Below are positions 1-5,422 of a stretch of 7,431 nt of DNA, piece after piece. Numbering within the stretch: the first letter of the stretch is position 1; each line of letters opens with the position of its first letter. Position numbers and translations under genes: made by a program. The notes under the pieces are model-generated. The model did no database searches. It was not told the origin of the DNA and saw only the letters and a list, made by a program, of their open reading frames with translations. The stretch is from Acidobacteriota bacterium (GTDB lineage Bacteria; Acidobacteriota; Blastocatellia; Pyrinomonadales; Pyrinomonadaceae), in NCBI GenBank assembly GCA_020199975.1, contig JAIVJP010000304.1:1-7431 (forward strand). Direction: 5' to 3'.

Positions 1-306
1 ATCTTCCAGTTCGACTTCTACTACCGCATTGCTGGCGACATCTACCTCAACCTCATAAGTCTTACCGTCCGGAGTGAGAATCTCAACTTCGCAAAGGGTC
101 TTCCCTCCTTCGTTCTCCACCTCCACCCCCAGCAAATTACCGGGTTTAGCGGCTATGGCGGATGTGATCGACGCGATTACCTTCTCGGCAGAAATGGCCA
201 CTTTAGCCTTTTTGGCGCTTCGCCCCTCCACCTGGATTACATAGCCAAAGACTGCGAGCGCCAGCGCAATTACACAGACTGAAATAGAACCTGCAATTGT
301 CTTCAT
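1..306 (-). CDS. PepSY-like domain protein, N-terminal part (cut by window edge)
   Basis: The reading frame is open from an ATG at 306 to the left edge, giving 102 residues. An AGGAGG ribosome binding site lies 9 nt upstream (plus-strand 316-321), which fixes the start. Residues 1-4 are MKTI, and a hydrophobic segment covers about residues 5-24 with no clear cleavage site, so it may be a signal peptide or a membrane anchor. A short basic linker (about 29-36) follows. From about residue 37 the pattern is PepSY-like: a helix with spaced alanines, then PGNLLGVEVENEGGKTLCEV, then TPDGKTYEVEVD. PepSY domains are known from peptidase propeptides and cell-envelope regulators; the role here cannot be read from the sequence. 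The gene lies 117 bp downstream of dtd on the same strand and has a candidate promoter of its own. The domain call is by pattern only, and the C-terminus is unseen. Confidence 0.72.
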   Translation of the reverse strand, partial: MKTIAGSISVCVIALALAVFGYVIQVEGRSAKKAKVAISAEKVIASITSAIAAKPGNLLGVEVENEGGKTLCEVEILTPDGKTYEVEVDVASNAVVEVELED

Positions 307-377
307 TGTGCTTTGCCTCCTGATGGTTCTCCTCCGTCATCCTTACGACTCAATACACTTGACTGAGATTCCGCGGC

Positions 378-407
378 ATCCTAATGGAGTGGGAACCCCT
401 TAGTCAA
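378..407 (-). promoter_or_regulatory. candidate sigma70-type promoter for the PepSY-like gene
   Basis: On the minus strand a TTGACT -35 hexamer (402-407, 5 of 6 matches to consensus) is followed after 18 nt by a TAGGAT -10 hexamer (378-383, 4 of 6). This would give a leader of roughly 65 nt before the ATG at 306. It lies just after the dtd stop codon, so the PepSY-like gene could be transcribed separately from the SDR-dtd pair. The call rests on hexamer matches only. Confidence 0.35.
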
Positions 408-423
408 TTCAGTTTTCCTCTCA

Positions 424-873
424 CTAAAACACCTTCCGGCTATCTACCAAAATGGTAACCGGACCATCATTGACTAGTTCAACGTGCATCATGGTTCTAA
501 AGCGTCCAGTGGCCACCTCACCGATGTGGGATTTGGCCCGCGTAACAAAAAACTCATACAGCTGTTCCGCAGCTTCCGGCCCTGCCGCTTCAAACCATGA
601 AGGACGCAAGCCCCGCCGCACGTCTCCGTAAAGAGTGAACTGCGAAACCACCAGCAGCGCGCCGCCTGCATCCGTCACCGAGAGATTCATTCGACCTTCC
701 GAGTCGTCAAACACGCGCAACGCGCCAATCTTGCCGACAAGATATTCCGCATCCCCCTCGGTGTCATCCCGGGCGATACCTAACAATACAACCAAACCTT
801 TCCCAATCTCACCGACAGTTTCGTCCTCAACCCTGATGCTGGCACGAGTGACGCGTTGGACGACTGCTCGCAT
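424..873 (-). CDS. dtd: D-aminoacyl-tRNA deacylase
   Basis: This 149-residue protein matches the usual Dtd length from end to end. Dtd is a cytoplasmic homodimer that hydrolyses D-amino acids (and glycine) from mischarged tRNAs, so D-residues do not block translation. The start MRAVVQRVTRAS is typical. The catalytic SQFTLY motif is at residues 77-82, and the second signature NDGPVT, which carries the Gly-cisPro pair that gives chiral selectivity, is at 135-140. No key residue is missing. The ATG at 871-873 directly follows the TAG stop (874-876) of the upstream SDR gene with no spacer. I see no Shine-Dalgarno sequence in the preceding 20 nt (an A-rich run and CCACC), so translation is probably coupled to the SDR gene. 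The family assignment is secure. Confidence 0.96.
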   Translation of the reverse strand: MRAVVQRVTRASIRVEDETVGEIGKGLVVLLGIARDDTEGDAEYLVGKIGALRVFDDSEGRMNLSVTDAGGALLVVSQFTLYGDVRRGLRPSWFEAAGPEAAEQLYEFFVTRAKSHIGEVATGRFRTMMHVELVNDGPVTILVDSRKVF

Positions 874-1593
874 CTATTTTTTTGGTGGTTTACTGGGCCG
901 GATCTCGACGCGGCTGGGAAGGCTGCGCTCGTCGTGATGGAGTAGGTCGAGTACGACGCGGGCTATGTCTTTCGGTTGGAGCTGCCAGCTCTTGTCTTCG
1001 CCAGGCTCGTCACCACCAAACTCCGTGTTCACTGAGCCCGGCATGATGTAGCTCACCTTGATGCCGTCGTGCCGCACCTCTTGCATCAGGGCTTCACTAA
1101 AGCCATTAAGACCAAACTTTGATGCATTGTAGGCAGCCATCCGGGGATGAGGATTAGCGCCGGCCAGAGAGGACATATTAATGATGTAACCGCCGCCACG
1201 TTGCTTCATCAGTGGGATCGCTTCACGGCAGCAATAGTACACTCCAAAGAGATTCGTCTCTAGAACAGAGCGAAAATCTTCAGGCGGCATTTCTTCGACG
1301 GAAGAAAAGATTCCGATGCCTGCATTATTGACGAGTATGTCGAGACCACCAAAGTCTGCTATTGTCCGCTCGAATAGCGCCTTCACCTGGGAATGATCGC
1401 AGACATCGCAAACAATGCCGGTGACGCGTCCCTTTTCTAAGCCCGCCAAGACTCCTACGGTTTCATCTATCTCGCTGCGCTTACGCGCACTGACGCAGAC
1501 ATCTGTGCCCTCGCGCACCAGTGCTTCCGCAATGCCGCGGCCGATACCCTTCGTTCCGCCCGTGACGATTGCTACTTTGCCGTTGAGATCCAC
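874..1593 (-). CDS. short-chain dehydrogenase/reductase (SDR), FabG-like
   Basis: From a GTG start at 1593 this is a 239-residue classical SDR, the normal length. It binds NAD(P)(H) in a Rossmann fold and should reduce or oxidise a carbonyl/alcohol substrate; the substrate is unknown. Visible motifs are TGGTKGIG (cofactor loop, 11-18), NNAG (89-92), Asn114, the catalytic Ser142 in NMSSLAG, and Tyr155/Lys159 in YNASK, followed by MPGSVNT near 184-190. The tetrad Asn-Ser-Tyr-Lys is complete. The GTG is preferred because GGAG lies 9 nt upstream and the protein then begins MDLNGKVAIVTGG as SDRs do. The same frame is open back to an ATG at 1800, but that extension reads through palindromic repeats and looks like no SDR N-terminus. 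The lysine-rich end (PSKPPKK) abuts dtd. FabG-like similarity does not show a role in fatty acid synthesis. Confidence 0.92.
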   Translation of the reverse strand: MDLNGKVAIVTGGTKGIGRGIAEALVREGTDVCVSARKRSEIDETVGVLAGLEKGRVTGIVCDVCDHSQVKALFERTIADFGGLDILVNNAGIGIFSSVEEMPPEDFRSVLETNLFGVYYCCREAIPLMKQRGGGYIINMSSLAGANPHPRMAAYNASKFGLNGFSEALMQEVRHDGIKVSYIMPGSVNTEFGGDEPGEDKSWQLQPKDIARVVLDLLHHDERSLPSRVEIRPSKPPKK

Positions 1594-1654
1594 TTCTTGA
1601 CGCTCCGCCCAGTGAAGTACCCGGCTTCCATTAATCCGCCGAGGCATGCCGGCT

Positions 1655-1706
1655 CGCAAGAGGAAGAGGCTGGCCCTTCCAGGCCTGTTCTCTTCCTTGT
1701 CTTGCG
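1655..1706. repeat. long interrupted hairpin in the SDR leader
   Basis: CGCAAG (1655-1660) followed by AGGAAGAG (1661-1668) pairs with CTCTTCCT (1690-1697) and CTTGCG (1701-1706). This gives 14 bp of perfect stem with one 3-nt bulge. The 21-nt loop holds two GGCC tetramers that can pair further. It lies about 62 bp upstream of the SDR start and would be transcribed in an SDR leader. Its right arm overlaps the first palindrome of the REP-like cluster. No T-tract follows on either side, so it is not a standard intrinsic terminator. Confidence 0.6.
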
Positions 1707-1781
1707 GCTTGCCGCCTCGCAGTGCGGAAAGGCTGCGCCTTTCCGTCTCATCTCTGCACTGGGTCTGGCGGCTACGCCGCC
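1704..1781. repeat. composite REP-like palindrome cluster (two units sharing one hairpin)
   Basis: Three hairpins follow each other: GCGGC/GCCGC (1704-1708, 1711-1715), CGGAAAGGC/GCCTTTCCG (1725-1733, 1737-1745, 3-nt loop), and GGCGGC/GCCGCC (1767-1772, 1776-1781, 3-nt loop). CAGTGC (1720-1725) also pairs with GCACTG (1756-1761). Read on the minus strand, 1745 to 1704 nearly matches the element at 2095-2138: same order of two hairpins, same GCACTGCG-type linker, and about 39 of 44 aligned positions identical by eye. Read on the plus strand, 1725-1781 is a second unit with a 10-bp longer linker. The middle hairpin is shared, much as in BIME-type paired REPs. It begins 3 bp past the stop codon of the RAYT relic. 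Confidence 0.75.
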
Positions 1782-1784
1782 GCT

Positions 1785-2032
1785 TCAACCTCGCCGCCAC
1801 TCAATTCTATCAATATCCACCAGCAGAGGCTCGTCTTCCAACATAGTTCTATTCCAGCATCTTACACTTGACCAACGGTAATCTTCAGCTCGCTCAACCA
1901 GCCCGAGTCGAACAGGGTTATGGTGAGTATACATGTGACGCCTTTCACCGCTTCGCTGCGAAAGACGGAGAGACGATCTTTAGCCACCGAAGTGAGGTAA
2001 AAGCAGGGGTTGTCGCGAGAGATGTGAGTCAT
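1785..2032 (-). pseudogene. REP-associated tyrosine transposase (RAYT, IS200-like Y1 family) relic with internal deletion
   Basis: An ATG at 2032, with GAGG about 9 nt upstream, starts MTHISRDNPCFYLTSVAK, then DRLSVFRSEAVKGVTC, a typical RAYT N-terminus of about 34 residues. The frame then runs through 22 unrelated codons to a TAA. In another frame, starting at about 1930, comes YTHHNPVRLGLVERAEDYRW followed by SSV and later PLLVDIDRIE, ending at a TGA (1785-1787). This is the RAYT C-terminus. The two ends are nearly fused: about 90-100 middle residues, including the HUH metal site and the catalytic Tyr, are absent, so the product cannot be active. Intact family members cut single-stranded DNA at REP palindromes. 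REP-like elements stand on both sides (1704-1781 and 2093-2138), the usual arrangement for a RAYT. Family recognition is by motif memory, but both ends agree. Confidence 0.85.
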
Positions 2033-2092
2033 TTGTGAGGACCTCGCCAGTTAAAAGGGCGACACAGCCGCCCTAGGTTGTTGAAAGAGCTG

Positions 2093-2138
2093 GCCGGAAA
2101 GGCAAAGCCTTTCCGGCACTGCGTGGCGGCAAAGCCGC
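2093..2138 (+). repeat. REP-like double-hairpin element
   Basis: A perfect 11-bp stem, GCCGGAAAGGC (2093-2103) with GCCTTTCCGGC (2107-2117) and an AAA loop, is followed by GCACTGCGT and a second hairpin, GCGGC (2126-2130) with GCCGC (2134-2138), again with an AAA loop. The same two-hairpin unit occurs in the opposite orientation at 1704-1745. The two copies thus bracket the RAYT relic as inverted repeats; this one lies 60 bp upstream of the relic's start codon. It is also 70 bp downstream of the gatB stop codon, where REP elements often sit and may stabilise or end the transcript. Confidence 0.78.
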
Positions 2139-2207
2139 ATCGAGGAGCACAGCAGGAAGTAATCTTGTCTCTGCCGAGTCTTGGCGCTTACGGCCCACGC
2201 CCCAAAA

Positions 2208-3683
2208 CTAACCTCGCAGTTTTGCTCGCAACCTCTCGTTCACGACTTTCGGGTTCGCCTTGCCCTTCGAGGCCTTCATTACCTGGCCCACAAAAAAACC
2301 AAACAAGACTTCCTTACCAGCACGATAGCCAGCCAGTTGCTGCGCGTTCGCCGCCAGTATCTCATCAATAATCTGATCAATCTCGCTGGTATCGCTTACT
2401 TGGACCAAGCCTTGCTCGTCAACTATTAAGGCAGCGCCCTTTCCGGTCCGGAACATTTCGATCAGCACTTCCTTGCCCTGTTTGCCGCTAATCTTTTCCT
2501 CATCAATCATGCGCAAAAGCGCGCCTAAGTCACTGGGCGCAACGGGCGACGCGCTAGTCTGTAAGCCGGCGACGTCAAGTTGACGCAGTAGTTCAGACCT
2601 GAGCCAGTTTGCGGTTGCACGAGGATTACCTGATGCTTCCGCGGCCTGTTCGTAATAGTCAGCGAGCGAACGCTCGGACGTCAGTTGTGATGCATCACTA
2701 AAAGACATTCCATACTGCTCCATGAATCTCTTGCGACGCGCTTCCGGTAACTCAGGCATCGAAGCACGGACTCGTTCAATGAATTCTGCTGATACAACGA
2801 GCGGCGGCAGATCGGGCTCCGGGAAGTATCGATAGTCGTGCGCTTCCTCCTTGGATCTCATCGGCCTCGTTTCCATCAATCGGTCGTCCCAGAGCCGAGT
2901 CTCCTGCACCAACCGCCCGCCCGATTCAAGCACTCCGATTTGCCTGTCCACCTCATATTCGATTGCCCGCTGCATGAATCGCACTGAGTTCAAATTCTTT
3001 AATTCAGATTTTGTTCCAAAGGTGGTGTCGCCGATCCGACGCACCGAAACATTGGCCTCGCAGCGAAGATTGCCCTTCTCCATATCGGCCTCGGAAGCAC
3101 CCACCCACTGCAAAGCGCGGCGAACGTGGTTGACATAATCGTAGGCCTCCCACGACGTGCGAAAGTCCGGCTCGGTAACGATTTCAGCCAACGGGGTGCC
3201 TGCCCGATTTAGGTCGATGTAGGAGTAACGATCTACTTCGGGAAGTCCCTCGTGCACGTTCTTGCCAGCGTCCTCCTCGAGATGGAGGCGGGTGATGGCA
3301 ATCTTCTTCGGTTTCCACTCGACGGGATGTCCAGCGTCGTCTCGTTCGGTGGTCATGATTTCCAACTCACCATTGGCCGAGAACGGTTGGTCGTATTGGG
3401 AGATTTGATAACCCTTTGGCAGGTCTGGATAAAAGTAGTTCTTGCGCGCGAAGACTGAAGTCTGATTGATATGCAGCCCGAGAGCCAACGCCGCCCGCGC
3501 GCCGAGCTCGATCACGCGAAGATTAAGTACGGGGAGCGCACCGGGCAAGCCAAGACACACAGGACATGTGTTTTGATTCGGCTCATCACCGAAGCGCGTA
3601 GAACATCCGCAAAAGATTTTCGACTCGGTGCTCAGTTGAGCGTGAATCTCCAATCCGATAATTGTTTCCCAGTTGTTCGGCAT
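2208..3683 (-). CDS. gatB: aspartyl/glutamyl-tRNA(Asn/Gln) amidotransferase subunit B
   Basis: This 491-residue protein is full length for GatB. GatB is the kinase/transferase subunit of GatCAB: it phosphorylates Glu (or Asp) on mischarged tRNA-Gln (or tRNA-Asn) using ATP, and ammonia made by GatA then completes the amidation. It starts MPNNWETIIGLEIHAQL. The zinc site CGC (Cys25, Cys27) and CPVC (Cys40, Cys43) is complete, followed by the catalytic-domain stretch KNYFYPDLPKGYQISQYDQP (81-100) and the PROSITE-type signature YIDLNRAGTPLAEIV (155-169). The tRNA-binding tail domain fills about 340-491 and ends with GQVMKASKGKANP before a basic terminus. gatA and gatC are not in the window. The ATG is fixed by homology, yet no Shine-Dalgarno sequence precedes it; the leader is an inverted repeat reaching to within 2 nt of the start codon. 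Confidence 0.97.
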   Translation of the reverse strand: MPNNWETIIGLEIHAQLSTESKIFCGCSTRFGDEPNQNTCPVCLGLPGALPVLNLRVIELGARAALALGLHINQTSVFARKNYFYPDLPKGYQISQYDQPFSANGELEIMTTERDDAGHPVEWKPKKIAITRLHLEEDAGKNVHEGLPEVDRYSYIDLNRAGTPLAEIVTEPDFRTSWEAYDYVNHVRRALQWVGASEADMEKGNLRCEANVSVRRIGDTTFGTKSELKNLNSVRFMQRAIEYEVDRQIGVLESGGRLVQETRLWDDRLMETRPMRSKEEAHDYRYFPEPDLPPLVVSAEFIERVRASMPELPEARRKRFMEQYGMSFSDASQLTSERSLADYYEQAAEASGNPRATANWLRSELLRQLDVAGLQTSASPVAPSDLGALLRMIDEEKISGKQGKEVLIEMFRTGKGAALIVDEQGLVQVSDTSEIDQIIDEILAANAQQLAGYRAGKEVLFGFFVGQVMKASKGKANPKVVNERLRAKLRG

Positions 3684-3685
3684 TA

Positions 3686-3764
3686 GTCAGTGGTCGGTGG
3701 CCCGTTGTCAGTGGCGTAGCTGATTCGGCAGTTACACGGACCACTGACAACTGACTGTCGTCAG
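3686..3764. repeat. GTCAGTGG-type inverted repeat cluster upstream of gatB
   Basis: Variants of GTCAGTGG/CCACTGAC recur in both orientations. GTCAGTGGTC (3686-3695) is the exact inverse of 3739-3748, and GTTGTCAGTGG (3704-3714) is the exact inverse of 3741-3751, with a 26-nt loop. A third small hairpin, CTGAC/GTCAG, is at 3751-3755 and 3760-3764. The two large stems share an arm, so they exclude each other. The cluster fills most of the 146-bp gap between the frameshifted hypothetical gene and gatB, and it ends 2 nt from the gatB ATG. Confidence 0.7.
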
Positions 3765-3829
3765 GTTCGATCTTGGTAAGACAGTCCGAGCTATTGCGAA
3801 ACGTCTGGGCCTGCGTCTCACAATTAATG

Positions 3830-4165
3830 CTAACGTGGCCGCCCGTGCGGCCTGCCTCTAAAGCCTCCTCGATCACCAATGCGTGTTCCAGGAGCAACTA
3901 TTATATTTCGCCGGAACCCATGAAACCGTGAGGGAGAGCCGAATGGCACATTGAACGTGCCAAAGGCCCCACCAATCGGTAAACCAAACGGTACCCGGAA
4001 CAACGCGGGGTTTACCCTAGAGCGCCCGCCGAAAAATGGAATGCCGCTGTAAACGGTAAAGGCCTCTGGGGAAACAGATGAAAGCTCACCGCTACGGGAC
4101 TGGAGATAATTTAGCTGGGCACTCAAAGCAGCAATCTGTGCCTGGGTTGTGAAGCTCTTTCGTTA
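3830..4165 (-). pseudogene. C-terminal part of the frameshifted secreted coiled-coil protein
   Basis: This frame is open from just after a TAA (plus-strand 4163-4165) to the TAG at 3830-3832. It reads TTQAQIAALSAQLNYLQSRS, with heptad-like spacing of I, L, L, L, and this continues the charged helical end of the preceding ORF. Next comes a segment rich in Pro, Gly and Phe (VNPALFRVPFGLPIGGAFG and similar), then a Gly/Arg-rich tail ending RGRPHGRPR. A TTG at 4126 overlaps the upstream TGA and could in theory restart translation as a separate 98-residue protein, but no ribosome binding site is evident. The two parts are better explained as one protein of about 285 residues: adding one base, or a -1 shift, between 4123 and 4165 joins them. 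A 6-bp perfect hairpin (3837-3842 with 3847-3852) lies next to the stop codon. Confidence 0.6.
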
Positions 4166-4686
4166 GCTTCTGCTTCTGCGCTTTTCCGGGCTAATTCCTG
4201 CCAGAACCGCTCAGAGTCCGCCGCAGCTTGAGCGCGCAGGACCGCCAGCGGAGGAAGGCCCTGGTCCTTCAGTCTTTGCTCGTACGCGCGCTCGCTCTCC
4301 AGTCTTGAGCGCTGAAAAGGTTCAAGTTCACGATTAGTAACTGAACGCGAAGCCTTGGACTCCCGCGCCTCACTTGTTTTTTCTGACGTCCGAGGTGATT
4401 CTTTTTCTTTGGTGGCGCGGCCCAGCAGGCTGCCAGGCATTTGATTGTTTGCGCGCTCCGTTGCCGGAATATCAATAGCCGCCATCTGCAAAGTAATCCA
4501 AAAGCCGGGCGCTGCCTCGTAAGTTAATGTCATGTTGGTGACACTAAACTGCGCTGGAATTTCGATGCGTTTGCCACCGCGCATTACGATTGAATAAGCA
4601 TTTGTTGTCGCCGCCAGCACAAACAACAGACACGCCGCAGACATCAAATGCCTTCCAAAACCAATAAGCGCTTCGAAGTTTCTCAT
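4123..4686 (-). CDS. secreted hypothetical protein, N-terminal part of a frameshifted gene
   Basis: The ATG at 4686 has a perfect AGGAGG 6 nt upstream (plus-strand 4693-4698), so I use it rather than the longer open frame back to 4911. The ORF gives 187 residues. Residues 1-30 form a signal peptide: a basic start, then SAACLLFVLAATTNA, with likely cleavage after TNA. The mature protein begins YSIVMRGGKRIEIPAQFSV, with TYEAAPGFWITLQMAAIDIP following, a small beta-rich domain I cannot assign to a named family. After about residue 85 it becomes Ser/Lys/Glu/Arg-rich and charged, probably helical (residues about 110-180, e.g. RSRLESERAYEQRLKDQGLP). It ends abruptly with RHRLLL at a TGA, while the natural coiled-coil continuation is in the -1 frame. 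Its function is unknown; export to the periplasm or outer surface is inferred from the signal peptide. Confidence 0.75.
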   Translation of the reverse strand: MRNFEALIGFGRHLMSAACLLFVLAATTNAYSIVMRGGKRIEIPAQFSVTNMTLTYEAAPGFWITLQMAAIDIPATERANNQMPGSLLGRATKEKESPRTSEKTSEARESKASRSVTNRELEPFQRSRLESERAYEQRLKDQGLPPLAVLRAQAAADSERFWQELARKSAEAEANERASQPRHRLLL

Positions 4687-4744
4687 TTCAAACCTCCTGA
4701 AACGAGCCTGGTAGCTCTCATCTATGGGGGAGATCGCCATCCTC

Positions 4745-4753
4745 AGTATAGCA
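4745..4753 (-). promoter_or_regulatory. candidate extended -10 promoter for the secreted hypothetical gene
   Basis: On the minus strand, TGC directly precedes TATACT (plus-strand 4745-4750, 5 of 6 matches), an extended -10 arrangement that can work with a poor -35. No good -35 is seen at 16-18 nt. The transcript would have a leader of about 50 nt ending in the AGGAGG before the ATG at 4686. Confidence 0.4.
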
Positions 4754-4804
4754 TCGCACCAAATTAACCCAGTAACGGCAGGTTGGCTCCCAGTGAAAAA
4801 AGCT

Positions 4805-4833
4805 TTGCAAATAGGGTACCTGTTTGATATACA
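4805..4833 (+). promoter_or_regulatory. candidate sigma70-type promoter for the DUF4383 pair
   Basis: TTGCAA (4805-4810) and TATACA (4828-4833) are separated by exactly 17 nt. Each hexamer matches 4 of 6 consensus positions. The site lies in the 247-bp divergent region and would give a leader of about 95 nt before the ATG at 4934. With the opposing candidate at 4745-4753, it suggests two back-to-back promoters roughly 50 bp apart. Confidence 0.38.
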
Positions 4834-4933
4834 TCCGCTCAATTCGGGAACTATCTCGCGGTTAGTCTGCGGTCGCACCTTCGATGAGGGTGCCAAGCCG
4901 CCCAGTTGCAACTTTCAAGAGGAAAAACAAACC

Positions 4934-5341
4934 ATGGCAAAGAGAATTGCTACCATCATGGGAGTGGTATTCATCTTGGCCGGAATAGTCGGCTTCGTGA
5001 GTAATGACCTTCTTGGTTTTCACCTAACCTTCTTTCACAACGCCGCAGTCCACATTCTCTCAGGCGCTGTCTCCCTGTACTTCGGCTTGCGTGGCACTCC
5101 AGCCGGGGCGCGGATGTTCAATCTGGTTTTCGGGGTCGTTTATGGATTGATTGGAGTTGTAGGATTCTTGTTGGGAAGCAACCAGTCGCCATCGGCCGGT
5201 GTGCCAGGACCCGCCGATTCGCGTTTATGGAAGGTAATACCCAGCATGCTCGAACTGGGAACGAGTGACCACATTCTGCACATCGTTCTCGGCCTTGTCT
5301 TTGTCATTGGGGGACTTCTGAATAGAGCTGAAACCCGATAA
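4934..5341 (+). CDS. DUF4383-type four-helix membrane protein (first of tandem pair)
   Basis: I start this gene at the ATG at 4934 (MAKRIATIMGVV), behind AAGAGGA at 4917-4923; the frame is open further upstream but that stretch is non-coding leader. The product has 135 residues and four predicted membrane segments at about 5-23, 37-52, 61-80 and 113-129. Polar signatures lie between them: HNAAVHI (35-41, before TM2), SLYFGLRG (47-54), RLWKV (97-101) and DHILHI (112-117, start of TM4). This matches the general pattern of DUF4383 proteins, small inner-membrane proteins of unknown function, often annotated near stress or envelope genes. The paired His residues at the membrane boundary are conserved in the neighbouring paralogue. 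The gap to that paralogue is 81 bp. I claim no biochemical role. Confidence 0.82.
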   Translation: MAKRIATIMGVVFILAGIVGFVSNDLLGFHLTFFHNAAVHILSGAVSLYFGLRGTPAGARMFNLVFGVVYGLIGVVGFLLGSNQSPSAGVPGPADSRLWKVIPSMLELGTSDHILHIVLGLVFVIGGLLNRAETR

Positions 5342-5422
5342 ACGGATCAACGTTGACGACCTATTTGAGTTCCGCGGTACTACCGGTTGTGTTAAGTCTT
5401 TGGCGAACGGGAGAAAACACTC

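Noticed and set aside
1597..1881. Plus-strand open frames across the REP region.
   Set aside because: They are translations of GC-rich palindromes antisense to the SDR leader and RAYT relic, with no ribosome binding site or domain.
1704..2138. CRISPR-like reading of the repeated palindromes.
   Set aside because: Only two or three degenerate units occur, in opposite orientations, with no regular spacers and no cas genes; REP-type elements beside a RAYT relic explain them better.
2078..2429. Plus-strand open frames over REP copy 2 and the gatB 3' end.
   Set aside because: They are antisense to gatB, whose identity and frame are certain; the products are low-complexity.
3837..3852. GGCCGC/GCGGCC hairpin as a terminator for the secreted protein gene.
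   Set aside because: The stem is only 6 bp, lies within the last codons of the Gly/Arg-rich tail, and is not followed by a T-tract on the minus strand.
3586..3897. Minus-strand open frame of 103 codons overlapping the gatB start.
   Set aside because: It overlaps gatB in another frame, runs through the GTCAGTGG inverted repeats, and its product resembles nothing recognisable.
4687..4911. In-frame N-terminal extension of the secreted hypothetical protein.
   Set aside because: The ATG at 4686 has a perfect AGGAGG 6 nt upstream and begins a signal peptide; the extension would bury it and overlaps the opposite promoter region.
4724..4933. In-frame N-terminal extension of the first DUF4383 protein (70 codons).
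   Set aside because: It covers the divergent promoter region, has no DUF4383-like or signal sequence, and the ATG at 4934 with AAGAGGA upstream begins a normal membrane protein that matches the paralogue's MAK start.
5342..5422. Separate promoter between the two DUF4383 genes (TTGACG at 5352-5357).
   Set aside because: No acceptable -10 hexamer lies 16-18 nt downstream, so co-transcription is the simpler reading.
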